A stretch of 64,000 bases of DNA, taken from contig CAJTYL010000001.1 of the NCBI GenBank assembly GCA_910583855.1, positions 1-64,000 of the forward strand. The letters are read 5' to 3'. Position 1 is the first letter of the stretch; each line of letters opens with the position of its first letter. The stretch is from an uncultured Christensenella sp. (GTDB lineage Bacteria; Bacillota; Clostridia; Christensenellales; Borkfalkiaceae). Below are positions 28,366 to 36,833 of the stretch, in pieces. The notes under the pieces are model-generated. The model made no database searches, was not told where the DNA came from, and saw nothing but the letters and a program-made list of their open reading frames with translations. The position numbers were made by a program, and so were the translations under genes.

Positions 28366-30441
28366 ATGGCGGAAAAGACTTATAACGCGGACGATTTAAA
28401 AATTTTAGAGGGGTTGGAAGCGGTTCGTGTGCGCCCCGGTATGTATATCGGTTCAACGGGCGTAAAGGGGCTTCACCACATTCTTTGGGAGATAGTGGAC
28501 AACTCCATTGACGAGGCGGCTAACGGCTACGCGGACAAAATAACCGTAATTTTGCACAAGGACGGCTCGGCTTCCGTGCGCGACAACGGCAGGGGAATGC
28601 CCACCGACGTCAACACTAAGGTGAAGATGAGTGGCGTGGAAATAATTTTCACCAAGCTCCACGCGGGCGGCAAGTTCGACAGCGGCAACTATGCGTTTTC
28701 TGGCGGGTTGCACGGCGTGGGCGCGTCCGTCACAAACGCGCTTTCGGAGTGGTTGCACGTCGAGGTTTACCGCGGGAACAAGTTCGTTATGGACTTTAAG
28801 TCCGAGTACGACAAAGCGGCGAAAAAGTGGCACTGCGGCGTACCCGTATCCCCGCTTAAAAACACGGGTGAAAAGACCAAAGAAAAGGGCACGTTCGTCC
28901 GTTTCAAACCCGATAAGGAAGTTTTCGAGACGGTTGAGTGGAACTACGACACCGTAGCAACGCGTCTTAAAGAACTTGCGTTCTTAAACAAGGGCGTTGA
29001 AATCAATTTTATTGACGAGCGCGAGTTGTACGCGTACGAAGAAGGCGAGGATGAAGAGGGCAACGTTGCCGACGTAAAGGTCAAGCTGCCCGAAAGGGAG
29101 CCCGTCACCTTCAAGTACGACGGCGGCTTGGTGGACTTCGTAAAGTATATGAACGGCGACAAGACCGCGCTTTACCCCGAACCGCTCTATTACAGCGCGA
29201 TAAAGGACGTGCACGTGAAAGGCGCGCCCGCGGGGAAAATCAAAATCGAGTTTGCCTTTGCGCACACCAAGGACGACAACGAAAGCCTTTTCTCCTTCGT
29301 AAACAATATATCCACTGTTGAGGGCGGCTATCACGAGACGGGCTTCCACAACGGAATTTTAAAGGCGGTGAACGACTTTGCCCGTTCAAGCGGCGTTTTA
29401 AAGGCTAAGGACAGCCCCTTCGTCGCGGACGATATAAAAGAGGGCTTGACGGCAGTGCTGACCGTGAAGATGCAGAACGTGGAGTTCGAGGGACAGACGA
29501 AAACCAAGCTCGGCAACCCGGAAGTAAAAGCCCCCGTCGAGCAGACCGTTATCGAGGGCTTGCAAAAGCTCCTCGAAGTGCGCGGCAACAAAGCCGTGTT
29601 CGATAAAATCGCGCAAAAGGCGAAATTTGCGGCAGACGACAGAATCAAGCACCGCGCCGAGCGCGACGTGGCGAAAGCCGCGTCCGAAAACGACGGCTTG
29701 AACTTAGTCGGCAAGCTTGCGTCCTGTTCGGGCAGAAACCCCGAAATGAACGAGCTGTTCATAGTCGAGGGCGATTCTGCGGGCGGCACGGCAAAGCAAG
29801 CGCGCGTCAGACAGTACCAGTCCATATTGCCACTAAGGGGCAAACCCTTGAACGTGCAGAAAAAAACCGCTCTGCAAGCGCTGCAAAACGAGGAGATAAA
29901 AACCCTTATTTCCGCAATCGGCGCGGGTTTTAACCGCAGCTTCGACGTGGAAAAGACCAAATATAAAAAAGTAATTATATTATCCGATGCCGACCAGGAC
30001 GGTATGCATATACGGTGCATATTGCTGACTTTCTTTTTCAAGTATATGCGCGACCTCGTCAACGCCGGCTACGTCTATATAGGCATGCCGCCCCTCTACA
30101 AGGTTTATAAGGGCGATACGGTCGAATACGCCTACGACGACGCCGAGCTCGACGAAAAGATAAAAAAAGTGGGCAAGGGTTACAAGCTTCAACGCTATAA
30201 GGGCTTGGGCGAAATGTCCGCCGACCAGCTTTGGGACACAACTATGAACCCCGCCACAAGGAACCTCATTCAAGTCAACATCGAGAACGCGGCTCAGGCG
30301 GCTGAGGTTATCGATATGCTTATGGGCGACAAGGTAGATGGCAGGAAGGACTTCCTTGCAAGAAACGCCAACTTCAACAAGGTCGACGGATTTATCGAGA
30401 AAGTGAATTTTAAAACAAACGATAACGCGGAGGGTGACTGA
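28366..30441 (+). CDS. parE: Type IIA topoisomerase ATPase subunit (ParE-like; GyrB possible)
   Basis: A 691-residue B subunit. The GHKL ATPase shows EIVDNSIDEA, DNGRGMP and GGLHGVGASV in the first 130 residues. The transducer and the TOPRIM domain (EGDSAGGTAKQ near 465, DADQDG near 540) follow, and the end has QRYKGLGEMSADQLWDTTM. The stretch KKVGKGYKLQRYKGLGEM matches ParE of Bacillus better than GyrB, but other stretches are GyrB-like. Topoisomerase IV separates daughter chromosomes; gyrase adds negative supercoils. The gene is not near a dnaA-dnaN origin cluster, which also favours ParE. It shares one base with the next gene (TGATG). Confidence 0.75.
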   Translation: MAEKTYNADDLKILEGLEAVRVRPGMYIGSTGVKGLHHILWEIVDNSIDEAANGYADKITVILHKDGSASVRDNGRGMPTDVNTKVKMSGVEIIFTKLHAGGKFDSGNYAFSGGLHGVGASVTNALSEWLHVEVYRGNKFVMDFKSEYDKAAKKWHCGVPVSPLKNTGEKTKEKGTFVRFKPDKEVFETVEWNYDTVATRLKELAFLNKGVEINFIDERELYAYEEGEDEEGNVADVKVKLPEREPVTFKYDGGLVDFVKYMNGDKTALYPEPLYYSAIKDVHVKGAPAGKIKIEFAFAHTKDDNESLFSFVNNISTVEGGYHETGFHNGILKAVNDFARSSGVLKAKDSPFVADDIKEGLTAVLTVKMQNVEFEGQTKTKLGNPEVKAPVEQTVIEGLQKLLEVRGNKAVFDKIAQKAKFAADDRIKHRAERDVAKAASENDGLNLVGKLASCSGRNPEMNELFIVEGDSAGGTAKQARVRQYQSILPLRGKPLNVQKKTALQALQNEEIKTLISAIGAGFNRSFDVEKTKYKKVIILSDADQDGMHIRCILLTFFFKYMRDLVNAGYVYIGMPPLYKVYKGDTVEYAYDDAELDEKIKKVGKGYKLQRYKGLGEMSADQLWDTTMNPATRNLIQVNIENAAQAAEVIDMLMGDKVDGRKDFLARNANFNKVDGFIEKVNFKTNDNAEGD

Positions 30442-32915
30442 TGGCTAAAAAAGATTTTCAGACCTCTATACCGCAGGGGAACGTATTCATTCAAAGCATT
30501 GAGGAGGTTATGCCCAATTCGATGCTGCCGTACGCCGAATTCGTCATTTTGGACAGAGCTTTGCCCCGTGTCGAGGACGGCTTGAAGCCGGTACAGCGCA
30601 GAATTTTATACACTATGTACGAAATGGGCTTAACCCCCGACAAGCCGCATAAGAAGTCGGCGCGTATCGTCGGCGACTGTATGGGTAAATACCACCCTCA
30701 CGGCGACAGCTCGGTTTACGACGCAATGGTCAGAATGGCGCAGCCCTTCAATATGCGTATGACGCTCGTTAACGGTCACGGCAACTTCGGCTCGGTGGAC
30801 GGCGACCCCGCCGCCGCTATGAGGTATACCGAAGCAAGGTTAGAGCCCCTTGCAATGGAGCTTTTGAAGGACCTTGAAAAGGAAACGGTGCCCTTTTCAT
30901 TTAACTTCGACGACAGTCTTTTGGAACCCGACCTTCTGCCGGGGCGCTATCCGAACCTGCTCGTAAACGGTGCGAACGGCATTGCCGTCGGTCTTGCAAC
31001 CAACATCCCCACGCACAACCTCGGCGAGGTAATAGAGGGGTGCTGCGCGTACATCGATAAGCCGACTATTTCCCTGAACGAGATGATGAAAATTATTCCG
31101 GGACCCGACTTTTCGACGGGCGGATATATTATCGCAAACGAGCTAAAACAGGCGTACGAAACAGGCAAGGGCAAAATTACGCTCCGCGCAAAATACGCCG
31201 TCGAACAGGGCGATTACGGCAAGAAATTAATAGTTATAACCGAACTTCCCTATCAGACCAACAAGGCCGACCTTCTCCGCAAAATTATGCTGTTGAAGGA
31301 AGACAAAAAGGAGCTTTTATCGGGCATAACCGAAATCGTGGACGAGAGCGACAGGACGGGTATGCGCGCCGTCATCGCCGTCAAAAAGGAAGCGGACGTA
31401 GACTCCGTTTTGAACGTCCTCTTCAAATATACCGATTTGGAGTGTACCTTCGGCATAAATATGGTTGCGATTGCGGGCGGCAAGCCCAAACAGTTGGGGC
31501 TTTTGGAAATTATCCGTCACTATACGAACTATCAAAAACAGGTGGTCGTCCGCCGCTGCAAGTTCGAGCTTAAAGAAGCCGAAGCCCGTTGTCATATTTT
31601 AGAGGGACTCATTATAGGCGTGCACAACGTGGACGAGGTAGTCAGGATAATCAAGACTGCGGAGAACACGGGCGACGCAAGAAGAAAATTGATGGTGAGG
31701 TTTTCTCTCTCCGAAAAGCAGGCGCAGGCAATACTTGATTTGCGCCTTGCAAGACTTGCGAAGCTGGAAGTTACTAAGCTCGAGGACGAACACGCCGCGT
31801 TGGTCAAGAGAATTGCGGCGCTTAAACGCATCCTCGAAAGCAAGGAATTGCAGTGGAAAATCGTCAAGGACGAAATGCGCGAGATTAAGGCTAAGTACAA
31901 GAGCGACAGGCGTACCCAGATTTTCAATTCCGCATCTGAAATTTCCGTCCGCCGCGCCGACGTAAAGGTGTTTATACCGAATTGGACGGCGACTATAACG
32001 GGTGCGGACAATTTGAAGTTTATGATACGCGAGGAGTTCGATACCCATTATAAAAAGAAACTCAACGCAACGTCAAACCTTGCCGTCGTATATAAGCAGG
32101 TAGTGCACTGCACCAACGAGGATACGGTGTACTGCTTTACCAACCTCGGCAACTGCGTGAAAATCGATTTGAACGAAACCGAACCCTTAGATTACCGCTC
32201 CGCAGGTGTAAAAATCGAAAACATCTGCGACGGCGCTGAGAAGAACGAGTACCCTGTCGCGCTGTTTGCGGTAAAGGGCGCGCCCGAAGGCGAGCTGATA
32301 TTATTCACTAAGCAGGGCGCGGTCAAACGAACGGAATTTGCCGAGTTCGAGATTGGCAGAAAACTCACGCAGGCGTTTAAGCTTAAAGGCGGCGACGAGC
32401 TGTTAGCGGTTGAAAAATACGACCCCGACGAGTTTTCGACTATGCTTTTCGTAACTAAAAAAGCAATGTGTTTAAGCGCGGCAAAGGACGACGTTCCCGT
32501 TCAGGGCAAGTCGGCGGGCGGCGTAAAGGGAGTGGGCTTAAACACCGGCGACGAGGTTATCTTCGCAACCCAGCAGAACGGCGAGGGCGAAATTATCGTC
32601 GTAACCTCTCTCGGCGGCGCAAAGCGCGTCATCGCTTCGCTGTTTGAAACCTACAACCGCGGCGCAAAGGGCGTAATGATTGCCGACATAAAGGGCAAGG
32701 GCGAGCTTTTGTTTGCAAACTACGTCACCGTGCCGTACAATCTCGCTTTCTACACTGCGCAACGGGTTATGTTCGAGGTGGACAGCGAAGCCCTGCCGAT
32801 CGAAAACAGGGTTTTCCGCGGAAAGCCTATAAAGGGAATCGAGAATATCGCCAAGGTCGTCGCAATGAAGTATAAATCCGAATACAAGGACGGCGCAGTT
32901 CAGATTAAATTTTAA
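30441..32915 (+). CDS. parC: Type IIA topoisomerase DNA-cutting subunit (ParC-like; GyrA possible)
   Basis: An 824-residue A subunit. The quinolone region is HPHGDSSVYDAMVRMAQPF (about residues 73-91) with the drug-sensitive Ser and Asp, and the active tyrosine lies in AAAMRYTEARL near 117. A coiled tower domain and a C-terminal beta-propeller follow (from about 500). The gyrase box, normally QRRGGKG, reads YNRGAKG here, which weakens the case for DNA wrapping and gyrase activity. The block YETGKGKITLRAK and KKEADVDSVLN resemble ParC. On balance this is probably topoisomerase IV, but the evidence is mixed. It is translated from an overlap with the B subunit gene. Confidence 0.75.
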   Translation: MAKKDFQTSIPQGNVFIQSIEEVMPNSMLPYAEFVILDRALPRVEDGLKPVQRRILYTMYEMGLTPDKPHKKSARIVGDCMGKYHPHGDSSVYDAMVRMAQPFNMRMTLVNGHGNFGSVDGDPAAAMRYTEARLEPLAMELLKDLEKETVPFSFNFDDSLLEPDLLPGRYPNLLVNGANGIAVGLATNIPTHNLGEVIEGCCAYIDKPTISLNEMMKIIPGPDFSTGGYIIANELKQAYETGKGKITLRAKYAVEQGDYGKKLIVITELPYQTNKADLLRKIMLLKEDKKELLSGITEIVDESDRTGMRAVIAVKKEADVDSVLNVLFKYTDLECTFGINMVAIAGGKPKQLGLLEIIRHYTNYQKQVVVRRCKFELKEAEARCHILEGLIIGVHNVDEVVRIIKTAENTGDARRKLMVRFSLSEKQAQAILDLRLARLAKLEVTKLEDEHAALVKRIAALKRILESKELQWKIVKDEMREIKAKYKSDRRTQIFNSASEISVRRADVKVFIPNWTATITGADNLKFMIREEFDTHYKKKLNATSNLAVVYKQVVHCTNEDTVYCFTNLGNCVKIDLNETEPLDYRSAGVKIENICDGAEKNEYPVALFAVKGAPEGELILFTKQGAVKRTEFAEFEIGRKLTQAFKLKGGDELLAVEKYDPDEFSTMLFVTKKAMCLSAAKDDVPVQGKSAGGVKGVGLNTGDEVIFATQQNGEGEIIVVTSLGGAKRVIASLFETYNRGAKGVMIADIKGKGELLFANYVTVPYNLAFYTAQRVMFEVDSEALPIENRVFRGKPIKGIENIAKVVAMKYKSEYKDGAVQIKF

Positions 32916-32948
32916 GATTTGTGTAAATAATTACTACGGAGAATCGAA

Positions 32949-33908
32949 ATGAAAAAGAAGAGAAAGGACGTTTTTCAGGAAGAGCGTGAAAAGGTAAAGG
33001 CAAAAGCCAAAAAGCTCGGACCCGTCAAACTCGTAATTCTGGCAATTCTTGCGGCGGGCACGGTCTGCTCGTTCGTGCTGTACGATTATATCTTCGGCGC
33101 GGACACTGTGTTTACCGCCGATTACGGCTCGGATTTTTTAAACGGGCTTATGGGCGCGATACCTAAAATTATCCGTTGCGTGCAGATAATTTCCATTACC
33201 GCGATTATCACCACTCTGTTGCTCTTTGCAATATCGCATATCTTTACCAAGTCTCAGCGCAGTATAACCGTTTCAAGACTGTGCTGCAATCTCATTAAAT
33301 GGGTGGTGGCGATAATTTTGGTCATAGTCGTTCTTGCGGTCTGGGGCGTGGACACTACCGCGCTTATAACGGGCGCAGGCGTTATAACATTAGTCGTCGG
33401 TCTCGGAATGCAAAGCCTTATCGCCGACGTGGTAGCGGGGCTTTTCATAGTTTTTGAAAACGAATTCAACCTCGGCGATATAATCACCGTCGACGACTTC
33501 CGCGGCGAAGTAGTCGAAATGGGTATCCGCACTACTAAACTGAAAGCGGAAGGCAATATCAAAATTTTCAACAACAGCGATTTAAGGAAAATTTTGAACC
33601 AAACCGCAGAGCCGTCCGTCGCAAAGGCTTACGTGGACATTGAATATAGCGCGGATTTGGGCAAGGTGGAAGAGATAATCAAACGTTGTCTGCCCGAAAT
33701 AAAGATTGACGGCGCGACAGAGGGGGTAGAGTACAACGGAGTAAACGCTCTCGGCGCGTCGGGCGTACAGCTCTATTTTTCGGTAAAGTGCAAGGAAGGC
33801 GACAAGTTTACGGTACAGCGCGCCTTAAACGGCGAACTGAAAAATATGTTCGACAAAAACGGCATAAATATTCCATTCAACCAAATCGTCGTTCATACCG
33901 AAAAATAA
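32949..33908 (+). CDS. MscS-family mechanosensitive channel
   Basis: A 319-residue membrane protein. A basic N-terminus is followed by segments at about 27-47, 78-100 and 113-133, then the Gly/Ala-rich pore helix (ITGAGVITLVVGLGMQSL, about 138-158). After the pore comes the MscS beta domain with FNLGDIITVDDFRGEV, the family signature, and an alpha-beta C-terminus. Such channels open under membrane tension to release ions after osmotic downshock; some YkuT-type members are similar in size. CGGAG lies 6 nt before the ATG. It follows parC by 33 bases and is likely in the same transcript. Confidence 0.92.
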   Translation: MKKKRKDVFQEEREKVKAKAKKLGPVKLVILAILAAGTVCSFVLYDYIFGADTVFTADYGSDFLNGLMGAIPKIIRCVQIISITAIITTLLLFAISHIFTKSQRSITVSRLCCNLIKWVVAIILVIVVLAVWGVDTTALITGAGVITLVVGLGMQSLIADVVAGLFIVFENEFNLGDIITVDDFRGEVVEMGIRTTKLKAEGNIKIFNNSDLRKILNQTAEPSVAKAYVDIEYSADLGKVEEIIKRCLPEIKIDGATEGVEYNGVNALGASGVQLYFSVKCKEGDKFTVQRALNGELKNMFDKNGINIPFNQIVVHTEK

Positions 33909-33924
33909 ATTAATTCCGCAATCA

Positions 33925-33986
33925 AGGCTTCCCCTTTTTGGGGAAGCTGTCTTTTTCGTAAGTATGAGAAAAAGACTGATGAGGTT
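33925..33986 (+). repeat. Two-hairpin dispersed repeat, copy B
   Basis: Differs from copy A (27083-27144) at one of 62 positions (GTAAGT for GTAAGA in the second loop). It begins 16 bases after the mscS stop, the same position relative to a gene end as copy A. Both are in the same orientation relative to the preceding gene. Confidence 0.8.
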
Positions 33987-34022
33987 TCGTGAGAGTGAAG
34001 TCAATAAAGCGGATAATACGTT

Positions 34023-34052
34023 TGCGCCCGCGGACATTTGTCCGCGGGCGCA
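34023..34052 (+). terminator. GC-rich terminator hairpin after the mscS unit
   Basis: TGCGCCCGCGGACA (34023-34036) pairs with its exact complement at 34039-34052. It is followed on the plus strand by TTTCTTC. It probably ends the parE-parC-mscS transcript. A piece of the dispersed GTCATTCTGAGC repeat lies after it, near 34110, in reverse. Confidence 0.65.
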
Positions 34053-34192
34053 TTTCTTCATTGGTAGCGTTCTATATTGCAAAAAGTTTTTACAATAAGG
34101 TGCGTAAACCTTCGCTTCGTTCGGGCAGAATGACAAATCTTAATTACAAACAATAAAAATCGCACAAAAAAATTATACGTTAAAAAAATATT

Positions 34193-34222
34193 TGCGCCCG
34201 AAGGCATTTGCCTTCGGGCGCA
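34193..34222. terminator. Terminator after the flotillin gene, two-sided
   Basis: TGCGCCCGAAGGCA (34193-34206) pairs perfectly with 34209-34222. The minus strand then reads a T-rich stretch with seven Ts, a good terminator for the flotillin gene. The plus strand follows with ATTTTAATT. Confidence 0.8.
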
Positions 34223-34257
34223 TTTTAATTAAACAACATATCAGGGTTTATACACGT

Positions 34258-35700
34258 TTATTCGGCTTCATCCGACGGCGTTTCCGCTGGAACCTGCGCG
34301 GTTTCCTTATCTTCTTCCACCGTTTCGGGAGAGATAATCTTCGGCATCTTCAAGCCTGCCATACCGTACAAATCGTCAAGGGGAGGGAGGGATTTCAGCA
34401 TCCCCGAAAGGAAGTTCGCCGTAGCGGTTTTTCCTTCGGCGTTCTGCCCGCCGTCCCAAACGGTAATCTTATCAATCTTAATATTCTTGATAGCTTCAAC
34501 CTGTTTTGCAACGAGTTCTTCGAGCTTGTCGGCTATCATAAGGCGAACGGCTTCGTCCGCGCTGCCCGCGGCTTTAACCAATTTCTGCATACCTTCGGCT
34601 TGTTTCGACAGAGTCTGCAGTACACCGCGCGCTTCGGCTTCCATGCGCGCGTAAATCGCGTCCGCTTCACCCTTAGCGCGTCTGCGGATATTTTCGGCTT
34701 CCGCGTCGGCTTCTATTTCTATCTTTCTCTTTTCGATTTCGGAAGCGACTATGACGTCGGCTTCCTTTGTTGCCTTTTCACGCGAAGCACGCGCAACTTC
34801 CGCAGCCTGTTCTGCCGCATAGCTCTCTTCTTTTGCCTTTGCGGCTTGCACGTTTTCGGCAGTTACCGCAAGCTTCATCGCTTCCGCTTCGCGCTGGCGC
34901 AAAGTAGCCTTTGACTGCGCAATGTCGGCTTTCGCCTTGTTTTCGCCCTCGATTGCCTTACTTTCGGCTTCGGCAACGCTGATACGCTGTTCCATCTGCG
35001 CCTTAGCTTCGCCTATCGAACCCTTCTTGTTCTCTTCTGCAACCGAAATTTTAGCGTCGTTTATCGCCTTTGCCGCAGCCTCTTTACCGAGCGCGGCTAT
35101 GTATCCCGATTCATCTGAAATGTCGGTCATATTAACGTTGATTAATTTAAGACCCAGCTTTTTAAGCTCGCCCTCAACGTTTCTCGAAATAGCTTCGAGG
35201 AACTTGTCGCGGTCGGTGTTAATCTCTTCGATGTCCATAGTTGCGATAACCAGACGGAGCTGACCGAAGATAACGTCCTTTGCAAGCTCGGAAATCTGTT
35301 TAAGCTGTAAGCCCAAAAGTCTTTCGGCGGCGTTCTGCATAATCGCGGGGTCGGTCGAAATACCGACGGTGAAAACGGAGGGAACGTCTATACGGATATT
35401 CTGCTTTGACAGCGCGTTTTTCAAGTCTACCGAAATGGAAAGGGGCGTTAAGTCAAGGAAGGTATAGGACTGGAAGAATGGAACGACGAGAGCCGCGCCG
35501 CCGTGAATACACTTTGCGCTTCTGCCGGTGCCGTCCCTGTTCTTTGAAACTTTACCGTAAATAACCATAATTTTGTCCGAAGGACATTTTTTGTACCTTA
35601 CGAGGCAAACGAGTAGGAGCATTACAAGCACCAGTCCCACGACTATGCCGCAAACAACCCCAATCGTCGACCCTGTATCCATAGCCAACAAGTTAACCAT
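34258..35700 (-). CDS. floT: Flotillin-like protein (FloT/YuaG family)
   Basis: A 480-residue membrane scaffold protein. A transmembrane segment at about 13-35 is followed by an SPFH domain (about 45-200, with PFFQSYTFLDLTPLSI) and a long Ala/Glu-rich coiled coil (about 200-400, many EAK-type repeats). The acidic tail ends in EETAQ-like sequence. Flotillins oligomerise in the inner leaflet and organise membrane domains that affect wall synthesis, secretion and fluidity. AAGGAG sits 8 nt before the ATG. The NfeD-like partner gene lies directly upstream, as in the yuaF-floT operon of Bacillus, but here the two are separated by a 165-base gap with a dispersed repeat. Confidence 0.92.
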   Translation of the reverse strand: MVNLLAMDTGSTIGVVCGIVVGLVLVMLLLVCLVRYKKCPSDKIMVIYGKVSKNRDGTGRSAKCIHGGAALVVPFFQSYTFLDLTPLSISVDLKNALSKQNIRIDVPSVFTVGISTDPAIMQNAAERLLGLQLKQISELAKDVIFGQLRLVIATMDIEEINTDRDKFLEAISRNVEGELKKLGLKLINVNMTDISDESGYIAALGKEAAAKAINDAKISVAEENKKGSIGEAKAQMEQRISVAEAESKAIEGENKAKADIAQSKATLRQREAEAMKLAVTAENVQAAKAKEESYAAEQAAEVARASREKATKEADVIVASEIEKRKIEIEADAEAENIRRRAKGEADAIYARMEAEARGVLQTLSKQAEGMQKLVKAAGSADEAVRLMIADKLEELVAKQVEAIKNIKIDKITVWDGGQNAEGKTATANFLSGMLKSLPPLDDLYGMAGLKMPKIISPETVEEDKETAQVPAETPSDEAE

Positions 35701-35734
35701 ATTTTATTCTCCTTAAAATATTAATCTCTAATTA

Positions 35735-35797
35735 AGCCTTCCCATTGGGGGAAGGTGTCTTGACTGTAACGAAGTGAAGTCAAGACGGATGAGGCTT
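35735..35797 (+). repeat. Two-hairpin dispersed repeat, diverged copy C
   Basis: The layout matches copies A and B: a first hairpin (GCCTTCCC with GGGGAAGGT), a second (GTCTTGACT with AGTCAAGAC) and GATGAGG, but the stem sequences differ with compensating changes. It lies between the nfeD-like gene and floT, inside the likely operon. The spared pairing suggests selection on structure, or that it is a different subfamily. Confidence 0.65.
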
Positions 35798-35865
35798 ATG
35801 TGAAGAATTATTAGCCTCATCAGCCCTTACGCAAGTTGCGTGGCAGCTTCCGCAATATAATTTTA

Positions 35866-36468
35866 TTATTTCACTTCTTTCTCTTCGTCATTTTCGGCGG
35901 CGCGCGCAACCAGCATGCATTCGTTTTCGGTTGCAACTATCTCCACGGGGTCGTCAACGGACAGCCTTTCGCCGTCCGTCATTGCGTCAAGCTCCATAAA
36001 TTTGCCCTGCGCGTTCAACGTTATTTTACCTCTGCCCGAACGCTTTTCGGGTACCGAAACGTAAACGGTTGCGCGCCTTCCGACAAGCTTTTCGGGTTGA
36101 AAAGTTCCGCTCGACTGCATTTTGTAGATAAAACGCATTAACAGCACCACGAGAGCGAACGCCGCCGCGCCCGAAACGAGCGCAACTATCGCAGATACCC
36201 ACTGAAGATTATCCGCAATCAGCGCGCAGGTCAAAAGCCCCGCCCAGCTTCCCACTGCGAAGAACGCAGTAAGACTTTTCACGGTGAAAATCGATACGCC
36301 CGAATCCATATCCACGTCGATATCGCCGTCGCCGTCCAAGTCGACGTCGCCGCCGTACGAAGTAAAACACAGCATTACTATTTGTATTATCAAAAATACC
36401 GTCGCAACTATGCCGAGCCAGAAATACACTTGCTCCAAAACGGTAAGAGTAGAATACCACTCTATCAT
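35866..36468 (-). CDS. NfeD/YuaF-like membrane protein
   Basis: A 200-residue protein. It has a transmembrane segment at about 12-35, an Asp-rich loop (DVDLDGDGDIDVDMDSG, about 41-57), then two segments at about 64-82 and 88-112, and a C-terminal OB-fold (about 125-190) of the NfeD type. Bacillus YuaF has this plan and works with flotillin FloT in membrane-domain organisation. The Asp-rich loop could bind calcium. An AGGAGG site lies 6 nt before the ATG. A promoter with a palindrome just downstream of it precedes the gene. Confidence 0.85.
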   Translation of the reverse strand: MIEWYSTLTVLEQVYFWLGIVATVFLIIQIVMLCFTSYGGDVDLDGDGDIDVDMDSGVSIFTVKSLTAFFAVGSWAGLLTCALIADNLQWVSAIVALVSGAAAFALVVLLMRFIYKMQSSGTFQPEKLVGRRATVYVSVPEKRSGRGKITLNAQGKFMELDAMTDGERLSVDDPVEIVATENECMLVARAAENDEEKEVK

Positions 36469-36521
36469 AAAAAACCTCCTACAATATATTTATAAACCGA
36501 CCAAGCGACCGTAAAACATAA

Positions 36522-36543
36522 AATCGATAAAAATTTATCGATT
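36522..36543. promoter_or_regulatory. Perfect palindrome in the nfeD leader, operator candidate
   Basis: AATCGATAAA (36522-36531), two bases, then TTTATCGATT (34-43 of the same block, 36534-36543). It lies about 25 to 46 bases downstream of the predicted transcription start and 53 before the NfeD ATG. It could be a repressor site that blocks elongation, or an RNA hairpin. It is not followed by a T-run. The binding protein is unknown. Confidence 0.5.
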
Positions 36544-36574
36544 ATTAAATACCGTAACATTCCGGAACGAAAAT

Positions 36575-36604
36575 ATTATACCATATTTAATATATAATAG
36601 TCAA
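36575..36604 (-). promoter_or_regulatory. Sigma-A promoter for the nfeD-floT operon
   Basis: On the minus strand TTGACT (36599-36604), an 18-nt spacer and TATAAT (36575-36580). The leader to the NfeD ATG is about 100 nt. The 165 bases between this promoter and the deoC promoter hold no gene. Confidence 0.75.
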
Positions 36605-36770
36605 TCGCCGCAAAAAATCTTACCCTGCCAAAAATTTGAAGAAGAGGGGGCAAGAAATATATGTCTATCGGCATAAATGAAAATATGTATAGATGAATAA
36701 GTGCGTAAGTGCAAAGTTGCGCAACCGTAAAAACGGCGCGTCCGCGACATAGGCGAATTTTAAAATTCCA

Positions 36771-36799
36771 TTGACAACTATAAATTTTTAATTTATAAT
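36771..36799 (+). promoter_or_regulatory. Consensus promoter for the deo/nucleoside gene run
   Basis: TTGACA (36771-36776), 17 nt and TATAAT (36794-36799), a full match to the sigma-A consensus. Transcription starts near 36806 and gives a 28-nt leader with GGAGG before the deoC ATG. This is probably a strong promoter. No clear operator is seen next to it. Confidence 0.85.
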
Positions 36800-36833
36800 G
36801 TATGCGGATAATAGTATTGTCGGAGGGCGACGA

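Noticed and set aside
28366..32915. Replication origin next to the gyrase-like genes
   Set aside because: No dnaA, dnaN or recF gene and no cluster of DnaA boxes (TTATCCACA type) was seen around the pair.
35735..35797. Repeat between nfeD and floT as an insertion sequence end
   Set aside because: No transposase gene or terminal inverted repeats of IS type are nearby; it matches the small two-hairpin family instead.
36798..36833. Earlier in-frame ATG for deoC at 36798
   Set aside because: It lies within the -10 box of a consensus promoter, so it would not be in the mRNA; the ATG at 36834 has GGAGG and fits the family N-terminus.
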